Numbered from the stretch's first letter, positions 28,387-38,232 are shown. The stretch: 40,877 nt of DNA from DASXVU01 sp963732855 (GCA_963732855.1 CAVTBB010000004.1:1-40877), one strand, 5' to 3'. Program-made: numbers and translations. Notes: generated by a model not told the origin, from the letters alone.

Positions 28387-30097
28387 CTATCTTACGTACG
28401 GTACCGCCTTGGCCTCCCCGCTCAAAGCCCCTGCACCAATCGCGTTGACCGCGCAGACCTTGTAGTAGTAGGTTACCCCGTTCGTCATCCAGGTGTTGGT
28501 AAACGACGTGGTCGGGCCGATTGTCGTCACGTACGTTTCCGTCCCTGAGGACCATCCGCGGTAGTATCTTATACCCGGTGATAGCCGATCCGCCGTTGGA
28601 CGGTGCGGTCCAGGTCAATTTGATCACGCCACTGGAGCCAGTCGCGGTCGCGGTTAATCCGGTGACCGCACCGGGAACCGTGGTCATGGCCGCGGTCGTG
28701 GCCGTTGGAACCGTAGTTGTGGTGGTCGTTGGAACCGGAGAGGTCGCGGTCGGTACTGCCTTGGCCTCTCCGCTCAAAGCCCCTGCACCAATCGCGTTGA
28801 CCGCGGAGACCTTGAAGAAGTAAGTTACTCCGTTCGTCAGCCAAGTGTTCGTGTACGACGTGGTCGGGCCGATTGTCGTCACGTACGTTTCCGTCCCTGA
28901 GGACCATCCGCGGTAGATCTTATACCCGGTGATAGCCGATCCGCCGTTGGACGGTGCGGTCCAGGTCAATTTGACAGCGTGGTCATAACCGGTCGCGGTT
29001 AGTCCGGCGGCCGTCCCGGGAACCGTGGCCGTGGTCGTTGGAACCGTAGTTGTGGTGGTCGTTGGAACCGTAGTTGTGGTGGTCGTTGGAACCGTAGGGA
29101 TCGTGGTATATCCACAGTTGAGGACGGTCGCATACTTGTTCAACATGCTTAACCCTTCATAGTTGCCGGTCCCCTTGCAATTGATAGCAGAGATACCTGG
29201 TACCTGGAATGACTGCCACCGGAACCCGTATCCATAGTAGGTGGGGCAGCTCGGGCGCTGTCCATTGTAGCTGGCAACGCAATCAACCAACACGACATTC
29301 TTCGGTTTCGCTCCATATTCAGCATGGAACCCGGAACACCAGTTGTAATTCGCAATGCACCTTGTCAAAATGATGTTCTCAACACGGGTACATTCCACCA
29401 GGTCGAAGCCAGTGATCCAGGCATTGACCCAGCCGATATTGTCATTCCCGTTATGGCTGGCTTCGCAATCGGTGAAGAACACGTTCTTGATCAGGCTGTT
29501 GCCAACGTAGGCGTTGTCATCACCGAACAGCAAGAACCCGTAGGTTTGGGAATATGTGACGGAACAGTGAGTAAACTCGATTCCGTCAATTATTCCATTC
29601 GCTCCGACGTACATCCAGAACCCCGCCAACATATCACCTGTTAGAGCGGTGGCATGAATATTGATAAAGGTCCAGTCCCCGCAAGTCCCCCCGGCCTTAT
29701 ATCCGTAAATCTGCAAGTGACCTGTGAACTTGAACGATGACAAGGTAACATGCGAGACCCCGTTGATATAGAGGAAGTGAGAGGAGGTCGCTTTGAAGAG
29801 GGTTGAATCTCCATCACCGATTAGCGTGGTTCCTGTACCGAAGTACACATGAGCCATGAGGGTGTATGTTCCAGCTGGCACATACGTCACTGTATTGGCG
29901 TGGCTCAATGCCCAGTTCAATGCAACGGTGAATGACGTCCCGGTGTAGACCGTTCTTCCACTCGAATCAAGGACGACATTCGATGAGACCTTGTAATTAT
30001 AGGTCCCTACTGCATCGACCTCACTGGCCATGATTGGGAAGGTGGATATTGTCAGTCCAATGATGACAAACACAAGAAGGCAATTTCTGAGCCTCAT
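28334..30097 (-). CDS. secreted beta-helix/FN3 surface protein (paralogue B), frameshift in the last FN3
   Basis: A paralogue of A with the same layout. The start is the ATG at 30097 (MRLRNCLLVFVIIGLTISTF), preceded by a G-rich Shine-Dalgarno (ggggggag). The beta-helix head (about residues 25-340) is nearly identical to A, with small changes. Then come Thr/Pro linkers (repeated VPTTTTT), one FN3 (TAAGLTATGYDHAVKLTWTA, GYKIYRGWSSGTETYVTTIG), another linker and a second near-identical FN3. In the second FN3 a one-base insertion at about 28568 throws the frame, so the open frame ends at 28334 with unrelated residues. The undisturbed frame would finish SGEAKAVPYVR at a TAG at 28389-28387. No C-terminal membrane helix is present in either frame, unlike A, so it may be released or truncated. 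Confidence 0.8.
   Translation of the reverse strand: MRLRNCLLVFVIIGLTISTFPIMASEVDAVGTYNYKVSSNVVLDSSGRTVYTGTSFTVALNWALSHANTVTYVPAGTYTLMAHVYFGTGTTLIGDGDSTLFKATSSHFLYINGVSHVTLSSFKFTGHLQIYGYKAGGTCGDWTFINIHATALTGDMLAGFWMYVGANGIIDGIEFTHCSVTYSQTYGFLLFGDDNAYVGNSLIKNVFFTDCEASHNGNDNIGWVNAWITGFDLVECTRVENIILTRCIANYNWCSGFHAEYGAKPKNVVLVDCVASYNGQRPSCPTYYGYGFRWQSFQVPGISAINCKGTGNYEGLSMLNKYATVLNCGYTTIPTVPTTTTTTVPTTTTTTVPTTTATVPGTAAGLTATGYDHAVKLTWTAPSNGGSAITGYKIYRGWSSGTETYVTTIGPTTSYTNTWLTNGVTYFFKVSAVNAIGAGALSGEAKAVPTATSPVPTTTTTTVPTATTAAMTTVPGAVTGLTATATGSSGVIKLTWTAPSNGGSAITGYKILPRMVLRDGNVRDDNRPDHVVYQHLDDERGNLLLQGLRGQRDWCRGFERGGQGGTVRKIEAKSAEVPEFGNDLAEG
28399..28974 (-). repeat. pair of near-identical FN3-coding repeats with linker
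   Basis: Two copies of about 223 bases (28399-28623 and 28751-28974) differ at only a few positions. The offset is 352 bases at one end and 351 at the other, which directly exposes a one-base insertion (cggtagtatctta against cggtagatctta) in the downstream copy. Between and after them lie short direct repeats (ggaaccgtagttgtggtggtcgtt) coding for Thr/Pro linkers at about 28712-28740 and 29030-29100. Confidence 0.9.
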
Positions 30098-30938
30098 CCT
30101 TCTCCCCCCAGTTCCTTGTACGTCCATTTCGCATCCTGACGATCAGCGAAATCATGGACCAGAGAATCAATGTCCGGCAGGAGGCCGATACCGCCGGCTT
30201 GGCGGTAGTTAGTGCTCTGACCGGTCCAAGAATCTCTGATCCTTGCGCTATTTTTCACACTATTCAAAACAGACAAGGCAAACGCCGCACCGGGTTCCGT
30301 TGCGACGAAAATGACCGTCTTCCCGACGCTCATCTCTCGCTTGTCCTTCTTCATGATGGTCCCATCCTCATGTTTTCAAACTCCCTTTCGTTAAGTTGCA
30401 CTCAGATAGACTGAAAGGAGACATTTATCCAGACGATTTGATGATCGTCGTGGGCTTGACTCGTATACCGGCGATTGGAAGAAATCGCTCGGGAAGCATA
30501 CCGCTTAACGTCTTGAATCAAAACGCTCCATGATGCTGATTGCAACTGACCCGGCGGAATCTCTATTCCGACGGCATGGCGAACAATATCCTCGACGAGG
30601 ACTCTTCCTTTTGTTCCCTCATAAGTGGAAGATTGAACAATGACATATAAACAAAACTATATAGAAATTATTTATCAAAATAACAACTGACCAACTCTTT
30701 ATCGCTAAAAATATGTATTATATTGATATTAATTTAACAAATGGAATCGCTATGTTCTAATAACATGTTCCATTGCCAGAACCTTGGACAATTATTAATC
30801 AAGTCCATACAATATTAATCGATAATCGTTTTTGAATATAATATAGTGATATTCAAACATGTCTGGAAAGAAATGCTGGATTATGGTATTGGAGCATCAA
30901 TAATATACTATTCAAAGATTATCAAAATGTCGGAGCTA
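30098..30938. other. AT-rich intergenic region between divergent genes
   Basis: About 840 bases between paralogue B (minus) and the sugar-enzyme operon (plus). The first 400 bases resemble the region upstream of paralogue A in patches. From about 30630 the composition becomes very AT-rich. A minus-strand frame at 30094-30354 (GKTVIFVATEPGAAFALSVL) has a strand-helix look but no family and overlaps the promoter area, so I do not call it a gene. Confidence 0.45.
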
Positions 30939-30966
30939 AGTATATTTCCTCCATTATAGAAGGAGG
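30939..30966 (+). promoter_or_regulatory. TATA-like box and small inverted repeat before the sugar-enzyme operon
   Basis: An AT-rich element (aagtatattt, 30938-30947) overlaps a 6-bp inverted repeat TCCTCC (30946-30951) / GGAGGA (30961-30966). The TATA element would place the transcript start near 30970, before the ATG at 31032. The inverted repeat could be an operator, but this is only a shape argument. Confidence 0.3.
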
Positions 30967-31031
30967 ATTATCAAGACAAAATCGCAGAAATGCATCAATC
31001 AATTTATATCACGATAAATAATGGAGATTGC

Positions 31032-31973
31032 ATGGAGACGAAATCCATTCTCGTCACCGGCGGAACCGGTTTCATAGGGACTAACTTGGTTAACGAGCTA
31101 CGTTCCCGAGGCAACCAGGTCATTGCGTCTGATCTATTGAATTGCGAACGTGATGGTTTCATCAGAGCCGATGTCAAGAACTATAGGCAGTTGGAACGAC
31201 TTTTCGAGAAGAACAAATTCGACTATGTGTATCATTTGGCCGCAGAATATGGTCGATGGAACGGCGAAGACCACTATGAGAACCTGTGGGAGACGAACGT
31301 CATAGGGACCAAACACATGTTGCGCCTTCAAGAGAAGAAGAAATTCAATATGATCTTTTTCTCAAGTGCTGAGGTCTATGGCGACTTTTCTGGTGTGATG
31401 ACCGAGGATGTGATGGAGAACACCCCGGTCAAAGAAACCTACCAGATGAACGATTATGCTATCACCAAGTGGGCGGGAGAGTTGATGTGCATGAACTCGG
31501 CTAAGATGTTTGGCACTGAGACGGTAAGAGTGCGACCGGTGAATTGTTATGGCCCAGGAGAGCACTACACACCATACCGAGGTTTTATTCCGAAATTCAT
31601 CTATCATTCACTGTTCGACAAATCTTATGTTGTGTTCCGGCAGCACAAGCGTATAATCGACTTCGTCGAGGATACGTGCAGGACGTTTGCCAACATCTCG
31701 GAGAATTTCATTCCCGGAGAGGTTTACAACGTCGGCGGTAAGCAGGAATGGGAAAGGAACATCCAATGGTATTCCGATGCGATCTTGAAGGCAGTCGGCA
31801 AGGATGATTCTCAGGTCATCTATAAGGATGCGGAAGGCTTCACAACCGATGTCAAGACAATAGACTGCGGTAAGGCGAGGAAGGATCTGAGGCACGATCC
31901 GAAGGTTACCCCCGAGGAGGGGATCAAACGGACCGTGGATTGGATGAAATGGTATTACAGGATCGGTGCGTAA
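31032..31973 (+). CDS. NAD-dependent epimerase/dehydratase (extended SDR)
   Basis: A nucleotide-sugar modifying enzyme, cytoplasmic, 313 residues from the ATG at 31032 (METKSILVTGGTGFIGTNL). That start has GGAG five bases upstream and begins directly before the first strand; a longer frame from 30990 adds an unlikely leader. It shows the NAD-binding GGTGFIG motif, VYHLAAEYG, a FFSSAEVYG strand with the catalytic Ser region, and the catalytic Tyr/Lys pair in NDYAITKWAGE. Length and motifs fit UDP-glucose 4-epimerase or dTDP-glucose 4,6-dehydratase relatives; the sugar cannot be named. It is the first gene of a three-gene unit, with the next ATG immediately after its TAA. Confidence 0.85.
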   Translation: METKSILVTGGTGFIGTNLVNELRSRGNQVIASDLLNCERDGFIRADVKNYRQLERLFEKNKFDYVYHLAAEYGRWNGEDHYENLWETNVIGTKHMLRLQEKKKFNMIFFSSAEVYGDFSGVMTEDVMENTPVKETYQMNDYAITKWAGELMCMNSAKMFGTETVRVRPVNCYGPGEHYTPYRGFIPKFIYHSLFDKSYVVFRQHKRIIDFVEDTCRTFANISENFIPGEVYNVGGKQEWERNIQWYSDAILKAVGKDDSQVIYKDAEGFTTDVKTIDCGKARKDLRHDPKVTPEEGIKRTVDWMKWYYRIGA

Positions 31974-32969
31974 ATGCATTCATTTAACGAATTCGAGGGA
32001 AGAACTATCCTGGTCACTGGCGGTGCAGGATGCGTAGGGTCCAATCTGGTTCGCAGATTGTCAGAGTTGAACGCAAAGAAGATCATCATACTGGATGATC
32101 TTTCTTCATCATATGAATGGAACATCCCTCAGGCGAAGAATGTTCATTTCGTAAACGGCAGCATCCTTGACGATGAAATGTTGCGTCGAGTTTTCAAAGA
32201 ACGTCCCGAATATGTCTACCATCTGGCCGCTCATTTTGCCAATCAGAACTCGGTGGACAATCCGGAAAAGGACCTGATGGTGAACGGCCTGGGCATACTG
32301 AAGGTCTTAGAGCATGCCCATCTGGTCGATGTGAAAAGATTCGTGTATTCTTCCTCCGGTTGTGGTGTTTATGGTCTCGAGAGCAAGCAACCCTTCAAGG
32401 AGCACGATATCTCCATAAATCTTCACACACCGTACCAGGTCACCAAACTGTTAGGCGAGCTATACACCAACTATTTCCATAATCTTTATCAAATGCCAAT
32501 CGTCAATGCTCGCTTCTTCAATGTGTTCGGTCCGGGGGAGGTCCCCGGGAAGTACCGGAATGTAATTCCAAATTTCATGTACTGGTCTATGAACGGACGG
32601 GCCCTTCCCATCACCGGTGATGGATCGGAAACAAGGGATTGGACGTTCATAGGAGATATTGTGAATGGTCTCCTGGCCATGGGATTAGAGGAGAAAGCGA
32701 TAGGGGAAGCGATCAACCTCGGTTCAAGCAAGGAGCATCGTGTCTCGGAGATGGCAGAGATGGTTAACCGCCTCACGGGAAATAAGGCGGGAATAAAGTT
32801 CACTGAACGCCGGGACTGGGACGTCAAGACCCGACTGCTCTCCTGCACTGACAAAGCTAGGGATATCCTGGGTTACAAACCGGAGACGTCTTTTGAGGAC
32901 GGGCTCAAATTGACCAATAAATGGTTCAATGATAATTGGGAACGGATACAAAAGAGCGCGGAGTTCTGA
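31974..32969 (+). CDS. NAD-dependent epimerase/dehydratase (extended SDR), second
   Basis: A second extended SDR of 331 residues, starting directly after the TAA of the first (TAAATG). Motifs: ILVTGGAGCVGSNLV for NAD binding (Cys replacing the more usual Phe/Tyr in GGAGFIG), VYHLAAHFANQNSV, FVYSSSGCGVYG with catalytic Ser, YQVTKLLGE with the Tyr/Lys pair, and RFFNVFGPGE with the substrate-loop Asn. It resembles UDP-glucose/UDP-GlcNAc 4-epimerases or 4,6-dehydratases. It is only distantly like its neighbour, so the two probably act in sequence on one sugar or on two different sugars for the glycosyltransferases that follow. Confidence 0.85.
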   Translation: MHSFNEFEGRTILVTGGAGCVGSNLVRRLSELNAKKIIILDDLSSSYEWNIPQAKNVHFVNGSILDDEMLRRVFKERPEYVYHLAAHFANQNSVDNPEKDLMVNGLGILKVLEHAHLVDVKRFVYSSSGCGVYGLESKQPFKEHDISINLHTPYQVTKLLGELYTNYFHNLYQMPIVNARFFNVFGPGEVPGKYRNVIPNFMYWSMNGRALPITGDGSETRDWTFIGDIVNGLLAMGLEEKAIGEAINLGSSKEHRVSEMAEMVNRLTGNKAGIKFTERRDWDVKTRLLSCTDKARDILGYKPETSFEDGLKLTNKWFNDNWERIQKSAEF

Positions 32970-32972
32970 ATA

Positions 32973-34208
32973 ATGCGCATCCTGGTCGTTCAGGAGTCTG
33001 ACTGGTTGGAGAGGGGCCCTCATCAGAGCCATCACCTAATGGAGAGGCTGGTGCAGAGAGGTCATGAAGTTAGAGTGATCGATTATGACATAGGTTGGAT
33101 GAAGAACTACCATCAAGGTATTTTTTCTGCCACAATGTGCAAGGAAAATGTGTTCAAAGTCGTTCCACCTGGAGTCACGGTATTTCGCTCATGGATGATC
33201 AGACTGCCTTTTCTGAGTTATGTCTCGCTGATTCTTTCTCATCGGCTTGCCATAAAACGGGAGATCCGCGATCATCGACCAGATGTAATTGTTGGTTTCG
33301 GACTTCTAAATGCTAGATTGGCCATCGGCCAAGGCAAACGGCAAGGAATTCCGTTCGTTTATTACATTATTGACGAATTACACCGTCTGGTGCCTGAGGA
33401 CCTCTTTCATCCGATCGCCAGGCATGTGGAGCAAAGAAATGATCAGCTCTCCAGTAAGGTAGTCTCGATAAACGAGGCGCTTCGAGAGTATTGTGTGGAG
33501 ATGGGTGCAGACCCATCAAAGACAACCGTGATCAGGGCGGGTGTGGATTTTCAAAGATTTGCGAATGCCGACGGCTCGGAGGTCCGCAAACGCTTTGGAT
33601 TCACTCAGAACGACACGGTAATGTTCTTCATGGGCTGGCTCTACGATTTTTCTGGACTCGATGAAGTGGCCTTAGAAATGGCCCGGTCTGAGAACAAGAA
33701 TCTGAAGATGTTGGTCCTGGGAAAAGGAGAATTGTGGGATCGACTTCAGGAGATTCGGAAAGATAATGGCCTCGAGGATCGTCTGATCCTGGAAGGCTGG
33801 AAGCCATACTCAGAGATTCCAGAGTATCTGGCCGCAGCAGATATTTGTCTGCTTCCAGCCAAGCCCATCAGATTGATGGAAAATATCGTGCCGATCAAAA
33901 TGTACGAATATTTGGCAGCCGGGAAGGTTGTTTTTGCGACGGACCTGCTAGGAATCCGAAAAGAATTCAAGGAAGGCAATGGCGTAATATATATCAAAGA
34001 ATCGAAAGAGTCAGTGCATCTTGCAAATGATCTTATATTGAAATCTGCCGTGAAATCTGAAGGATTGAAGGGTCAATTGTATGTAAAATCAAATGATTGG
34101 GGTCTTATGACCGACGAGTTCGAAGAACTGTTGGAAGAAGTGGTGGCTTCCGGACCATTGCCTAAGAATTCGCAAAGAGCGTTCCATTCAACAGATCACC
34201 AGAATTGA
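32973..34208 (+). CDS. glycosyltransferase family 4 (GT-B fold)
   Basis: A 411-residue glycosyltransferase beginning three bases after the second SDR stops, so the three are an operon. The N-terminal Rossmann half starts MRILVVQESDWLERGPHQSH with the substrate-binding His area. The C-terminal half has MFFMGWLYDFSGLD, MLVLGKGELWDRL, LEGWKPYSEIPEYLAAADIC, and the donor-binding acidic motif region (PIKMYEYLAAGKVVFATD), typical of GT4. No membrane helix is evident, so it is likely membrane-associated at the inner face, building a lipid- or protein-linked glycan. Donor and acceptor are not predictable. Confidence 0.85.
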   Translation: MRILVVQESDWLERGPHQSHHLMERLVQRGHEVRVIDYDIGWMKNYHQGIFSATMCKENVFKVVPPGVTVFRSWMIRLPFLSYVSLILSHRLAIKREIRDHRPDVIVGFGLLNARLAIGQGKRQGIPFVYYIIDELHRLVPEDLFHPIARHVEQRNDQLSSKVVSINEALREYCVEMGADPSKTTVIRAGVDFQRFANADGSEVRKRFGFTQNDTVMFFMGWLYDFSGLDEVALEMARSENKNLKMLVLGKGELWDRLQEIRKDNGLEDRLILEGWKPYSEIPEYLAAADICLLPAKPIRLMENIVPIKMYEYLAAGKVVFATDLLGIRKEFKEGNGVIYIKESKESVHLANDLILKSAVKSEGLKGQLYVKSNDWGLMTDEFEELLEEVVASGPLPKNSQRAFHSTDHQN

Positions 34209-34239
34209 GTGAATCATCCCTGTCTTTCTTTCATGACCG

Positions 34240-35457
34240 TCAACTCTTTTCGAACACCCTAAGGTATTGTCTAGCGACCTGATCTAATGAAAATTGACTC
34301 TCTACAATCTCCCTGGATTTCCGTCCCATCGAGCCCGTCATGGAAGGATTTCTTAGCAGTTCCTCGATACTGCTTGCCATTCCATCAATATCGCCGGGTT
34401 CGACGAGATGTCCGTTTATTCCGTCTTTGACAATTTGACCTGCTGCCCCGACATTTGTCGCAATAATCGGTAGATTGGCCGCCGCATATTCCAGGATGTT
34501 ATATGCGAATTGCTCCATGTATGAAGAGGAAACGCCTATATCGCACATTTTCAGAATCTTTGGAACTATGCTGTTATCCAGTTTCCCAAGAACCAACACT
34601 GAATCTTGAAGACCTAAATCTACGATCTTGGCAGAAATTTCCTCAAATCTTGGTCCATTTCCTATGAAGATCAATACTGGATTCATACCATCGTCAATTA
34701 TCTTCTTGAGTGCCAACAAGAGATCATCATGACCTTTCTCTAAGAGCATGAACGCAGAGAACACTATTCTGGGTCTTGTTGAATCGAGACTCTCTATCTG
34801 CTTGATCACTTTATCTGGCAGTGTCTCACTTTGGGATAGGCGGTCAAACTCCGGATAATTAATGCCATTGGGAATCTGTTCAACTTTGAGCCTTCCGAAG
34901 GGTAGTCGCGACACATACTCCCTAGAGGTGCCATTCAGACAAATGATCCTGTCCAGCAACAAAACGGACAATAGGATCATGAACCGCCCTTGGATTGACC
35001 TGAAGTAATAAGATGAATGAAATGTCAATGATATTCTTGGACGGTCTCTCAATCCAAAGCATGCGAGGAAGGCGGTCAGACCTTGTCTGAATCCATTGCA
35101 TAGAATTGCTTTGGGTTTGTTCTTCAAAATGAATTGCCTCAGAATGCTTGAGGTTTCGAGTTCATTTGTTAGATTCTTATATGGTCTGGAAGCATCAAAG
35201 ATCTCAATTCCGACATCCTCTTCTCGCAACTTATCTATAAGGCCCGGTATTTGTTCCATTTTAGGGCCAAAAGCGACTATTCTCCAACCCGCCTTCCGCA
35301 TTGCTATGCTAAGATTGCATAGAGAGTAAGCGAAACCTACGTCTTGTGAATATGCCATGACAATGGCCGAATTTTCTGGTTGTCTCTCTTCAATGGTTTC
35401 CATCCCATTTTGGGCCATCAGAACCAAATCTATTAGACATATTAAAAACAAGAGCAT
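34240..35457 (-). CDS. glycosyltransferase family 4 (GT-B fold), opposite strand
   Basis: A 405-residue frame; the ATG at 35418 (MAQNGMETIEERQ) or a nearby one may be the real start, because the first 13 residues (MLLFLICLIDLVL) are hydrophobic and AT-rich and do not match GT N-termini. The GT-B N-half reads SAIVMAYSQDVGFAYSLCNL. The C-half has RIVFSAFMLLEKGHDDLLLA, VLIFIGNGPRFEEI, VLVLGKLDNSIVPKILKMCD and the donor motif SSYMEQFAYNILEYAAANLP, characteristic of GT4/Glycos_transf_1. It is convergent with the previous GT, so it is a separate transcription unit in the same sugar cluster. Confidence 0.85.
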   Translation of the reverse strand: MLLFLICLIDLVLMAQNGMETIEERQPENSAIVMAYSQDVGFAYSLCNLSIAMRKAGWRIVAFGPKMEQIPGLIDKLREEDVGIEIFDASRPYKNLTNELETSSILRQFILKNKPKAILCNGFRQGLTAFLACFGLRDRPRISLTFHSSYYFRSIQGRFMILLSVLLLDRIICLNGTSREYVSRLPFGRLKVEQIPNGINYPEFDRLSQSETLPDKVIKQIESLDSTRPRIVFSAFMLLEKGHDDLLLALKKIIDDGMNPVLIFIGNGPRFEEISAKIVDLGLQDSVLVLGKLDNSIVPKILKMCDIGVSSSYMEQFAYNILEYAAANLPIIATNVGAAGQIVKDGINGHLVEPGDIDGMASSIEELLRNPSMTGSMGRKSREIVESQFSLDQVARQYLRVFEKS

Positions 35458-35811
35458 TGAATTCCAATTTACTGCGACTTGGAAGTCAATCCAGCGTTTA
35501 TTAAAATCATCTTGCTACTATTCGCGCCCTTATGGGACCCATGTGCCAGTCTCGTCCTTGAACTCATCATGCCTTCTACTTGAAGGGATGGTACTAGCTG
35601 GCCAGTTCATCCAATCGTTCCTAGTTGAGCTCTGAAGTTGTCGCCGAGCTTGCAAGCCAATAATCCATGAACTAAGGCACCCAGGAGGGATACCTTCGGC
35701 ATCGAGCAGTCGGTTAGAATCTCAGATAGGTTTGATGGACATCCCCCACTTCCAATATCATGACTTCAGATGATAATTAAATATGAAAGGAATGAATTAT
35801 TGACCGAGAGA
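35458..35811. other. intergenic between divergent genes
   Basis: About 310-350 bases between the minus-strand glycosyltransferase and the AT-rich plus-strand genes. TATA-like elements are visible for both sides (ttttaataaacgc near 35490 on the minus strand; aattaaatatg at about 35774-35786 on the plus strand). No gene is seen. GC content drops across this gap. Confidence 0.4.
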
Positions 35812-36810
35812 ATGAGTAGCAAAGAATTGTACAGGGAATTCACGAAGACTGAGGAAACATTACCAATTTTTTCAAAAAGCTGGTGGCTCGACACAGTTTG
35901 TGGTAATGATTTAGCTTGGGATGCAATAATGGTGACTGATGAAGATAAAAATATGGTTACCTTCCCATTTTGTCATACAATAAATCGGTTTGGCCCGACG
36001 GCAATAATAATGCCCGGACTGACACAAACATTGGGGCCATATTTTAAAATCGAAGATAATGCAAAGTTATCTAAGATTCAGGAAATCAAGAAGACCTTGT
36101 GTTACTCCTTGATCGACCAACTTCCAAAGTTTAATTATTTCGAAATGAAATTTCATAGAAGTTTTACAAATTGGCAACCATTCTATTGGAAAGGATTTCA
36201 ACAGACAACGAGATATACCAGCCGTATTCAAAAAGATCAACCAGAAGAACTTGTCTTCAATGGAATACAGAAGCGCCTCAGAACCTACATTCAAAAGAAT
36301 GAAAAGAATCTGAATGTTGAGGTAGGCAATGATATTTCTGAGATATGGGATATCAATGAAGACACCTTTGACAGGAAAGATAACACAATCCCATATAGTC
36401 TGGATTTTCTAAAACGTATGGATTCCGCATGTCAAGAACATGATTGCAGAAGAATTTTGATATCAAGAAACGAATCTGGCAATATCATGGCTTTTGCATA
36501 TCTTGTTTGGGACAGCGAGGATGTCTACCTTTTGCTTGGAGGAAGGGATCCAAAATATGATAAATCCAATCAAAAAGCCAGTTTAGTATGGGAATCCATA
36601 AAAATAGCCCTCTCAATGGGAAAGAACTTTGATTTCGAAGGAAGTATGATGGAGGGCGTACAGCATTTCAATAGTTTATTTGGCTGTTCCGTCGAACCTT
36701 ATTCGTCCATCAGAAAGTCAATTCTTACGCCATATGATGGAATTATTCGGAATGCTTGTAAGAAATTCATTCCTTACCCGATCAATAAACTTCAAAAACA
36801 GGTTGATTAA
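35812..36810 (+). CDS. FemAB/GNAT-like acyl or aminoacyl transferase
   Basis: About 332 residues from the ATG at 35812 (MSSKELYREFTKTEETLPIF), preferred over the ATG at 35770 because a TATA-like box (aattaaatatg) lies about 30 bases before it. The layout matches the FemAB-like / GNAT (Acetyltransf_6) family found in polysaccharide clusters: an N-terminal SKSWWLDTVCG motif, then a split-GNAT body with RRILISRNESGNIMAFAYLV, VYLLLGGRDPKY, and FDFEGSMMEGVQHFNSLFG near the end. Such enzymes usually acylate or aminoacylate sugars. AT-rich codon use differs sharply from genes before 35 kb, suggesting transfer. Three bases separate it from the next gene. Confidence 0.75.
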   Translation: MSSKELYREFTKTEETLPIFSKSWWLDTVCGNDLAWDAIMVTDEDKNMVTFPFCHTINRFGPTAIIMPGLTQTLGPYFKIEDNAKLSKIQEIKKTLCYSLIDQLPKFNYFEMKFHRSFTNWQPFYWKGFQQTTRYTSRIQKDQPEELVFNGIQKRLRTYIQKNEKNLNVEVGNDISEIWDINEDTFDRKDNTIPYSLDFLKRMDSACQEHDCRRILISRNESGNIMAFAYLVWDSEDVYLLLGGRDPKYDKSNQKASLVWESIKIALSMGKNFDFEGSMMEGVQHFNSLFGCSVEPYSSIRKSILTPYDGIIRNACKKFIPYPINKLQKQVD

Positions 36811-36813
36811 GAG

Positions 36814-38170
36814 ATGAATTCCGAAATATCATCCGCTATAGATATTGGAGAAGTTGAAAAAATGGAAAGTAACGATTCTGATTCTCAAATAGAGAGTTCC
36901 TACTTCATTCAATCGGGTTGGACGGATATCACCCCGACGGCCGCTTTGCCATTGGCCGGTTTCTGCAATAGGTCCTCCTGTTATGAAAATATTGATTCGC
37001 CGCTTGAGGCAAATGTTATCATTCTGCAAGATGAGGGTCGAAGAGTTGTTTTCCTGTCGTTGGATGTATTGTTTGCTGGACGCGTTCTAAAAGAAGCAAT
37101 ACTGTCTAAATCAGGAGGAACAATAAAAGAAAATGAGCTATTTATCTGGGCAAGCCACAATCACTTTGCACCTTCGATTGATCCAGATAAGCCTATGATA
37201 GGCATCTGTGATGTACAATATATCGAATACGTTGCCGAACGGATCGCTAAACTCATAGAGACATTACTCCAAACAACTCCAAAAAAAGTCCAATTGAGCT
37301 ATGGTGCGTCCCGAGACAAGAATTTGATAGTTAACAGACGAAGAAAGGGTTTGATTCTTGGGAAGAAATCTTCGTTGTACATACCGCATTGGGGAACCAA
37401 AATATTGCCCGCCAAAAATCAGTATCGAGACGGAAGTATTTCGACAATTATGCTACAAGATCAGGAGAGTGGTCAACCGATAGCGATGATTTGGAGTTTT
37501 GCTTGCCATCCGGTTAGTTCACCCGGAAATAATACAGTCAAAGCCGAGTATCCAGGCGAGATTCGGAAGATGTTAAGAACACGATTTCGAAGTGAGATTC
37601 CGGTAGTATTTCTTCAAGGCTTTAGTGGCGATATCAGACCCCCCGCATTAGCCAAGTTCCCGAGGAAAGGCGGATACAAGAAAAAAATTCATCATATTGT
37701 ATTGAAAACAGTAAATGGAAACTATTTTGATAACTTTGATGAAACCGATTGGTCGAATTATTTGATTTCACTATGGAACGTCATGAAAGTTGCATCCAGA
37801 ATCGACAATCGGGAAAAATTGGGACCGGGATTGAACACGAAGATCGCCCGAAGTGGATCTGAAGAATTTGGGTATTATAAAGAACAAAAGATTGAAAATT
37901 TGTTCAATAATGATCGGGAAGCTTCGTATCATCGGTTTCTCCGCGGAAGCAGTGGCAGAGTGGGAACGAATTATTAGTAACATTTTCCCAAATGAGATTC
38001 TAATTTCAACAGGTTGTTTTGAAGACGTTTTCGGCTATCTCCCAACAGAGGAAATGATTCTCGACGGTGGTTATGAGGTTGAACAATTTATGGAAGCCTT
38101 CAATATTTCTGGGAAATATAAATTTGGATTAGAGCAGCAAATAGTCACCGCCTTAAATAAATTAAAATGA
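36814..38170 (+). pseudogene. neutral/alkaline ceramidase-like hydrolase, one frameshift
   Basis: The N-terminal domain resembles the neutral/alkaline non-lysosomal ceramidase family (zinc amidases): SGWTDITPTAALPLAGF, VVFLSLDVLF, the zinc-site-like WASHNHFAPS (family: TxTHTHSGP), MIWSFACHPVSSPGNNTV, YPGEIRKML and VVFLQGFSGDIRP. A single-base shift in an A-rich stretch near 37885-37895 moves the rest to the next frame, where KLRIIGFSAEAVAEWE, TGCFEDVFGYLPTEEMILDG and GYEVEQFMEAF form the expected family tail, ending with a TGA at 38168-38170. No signal peptide is visible, whereas known ceramidases are secreted or membrane-bound. Sphingolipids are not expected in archaea, so an amide on a glycan or another lipid is a likelier substrate. 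It is co-transcribed with the FemAB-like gene. Confidence 0.7.
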
Positions 38171-38232
38171 TCTTATTTTACTATCTAACGTCTAGCGTTA
38201 AATAGGTGTACAATTGTTACTCTTTCAGTTTC

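Noticed and set aside
30094..30354. Minus-strand 86-codon frame upstream of paralogue B
   Set aside because: It overlaps the paralogue B start and the duplicated upstream region, and the corresponding DNA upstream of paralogue A has no such frame. Not recognised as any family.
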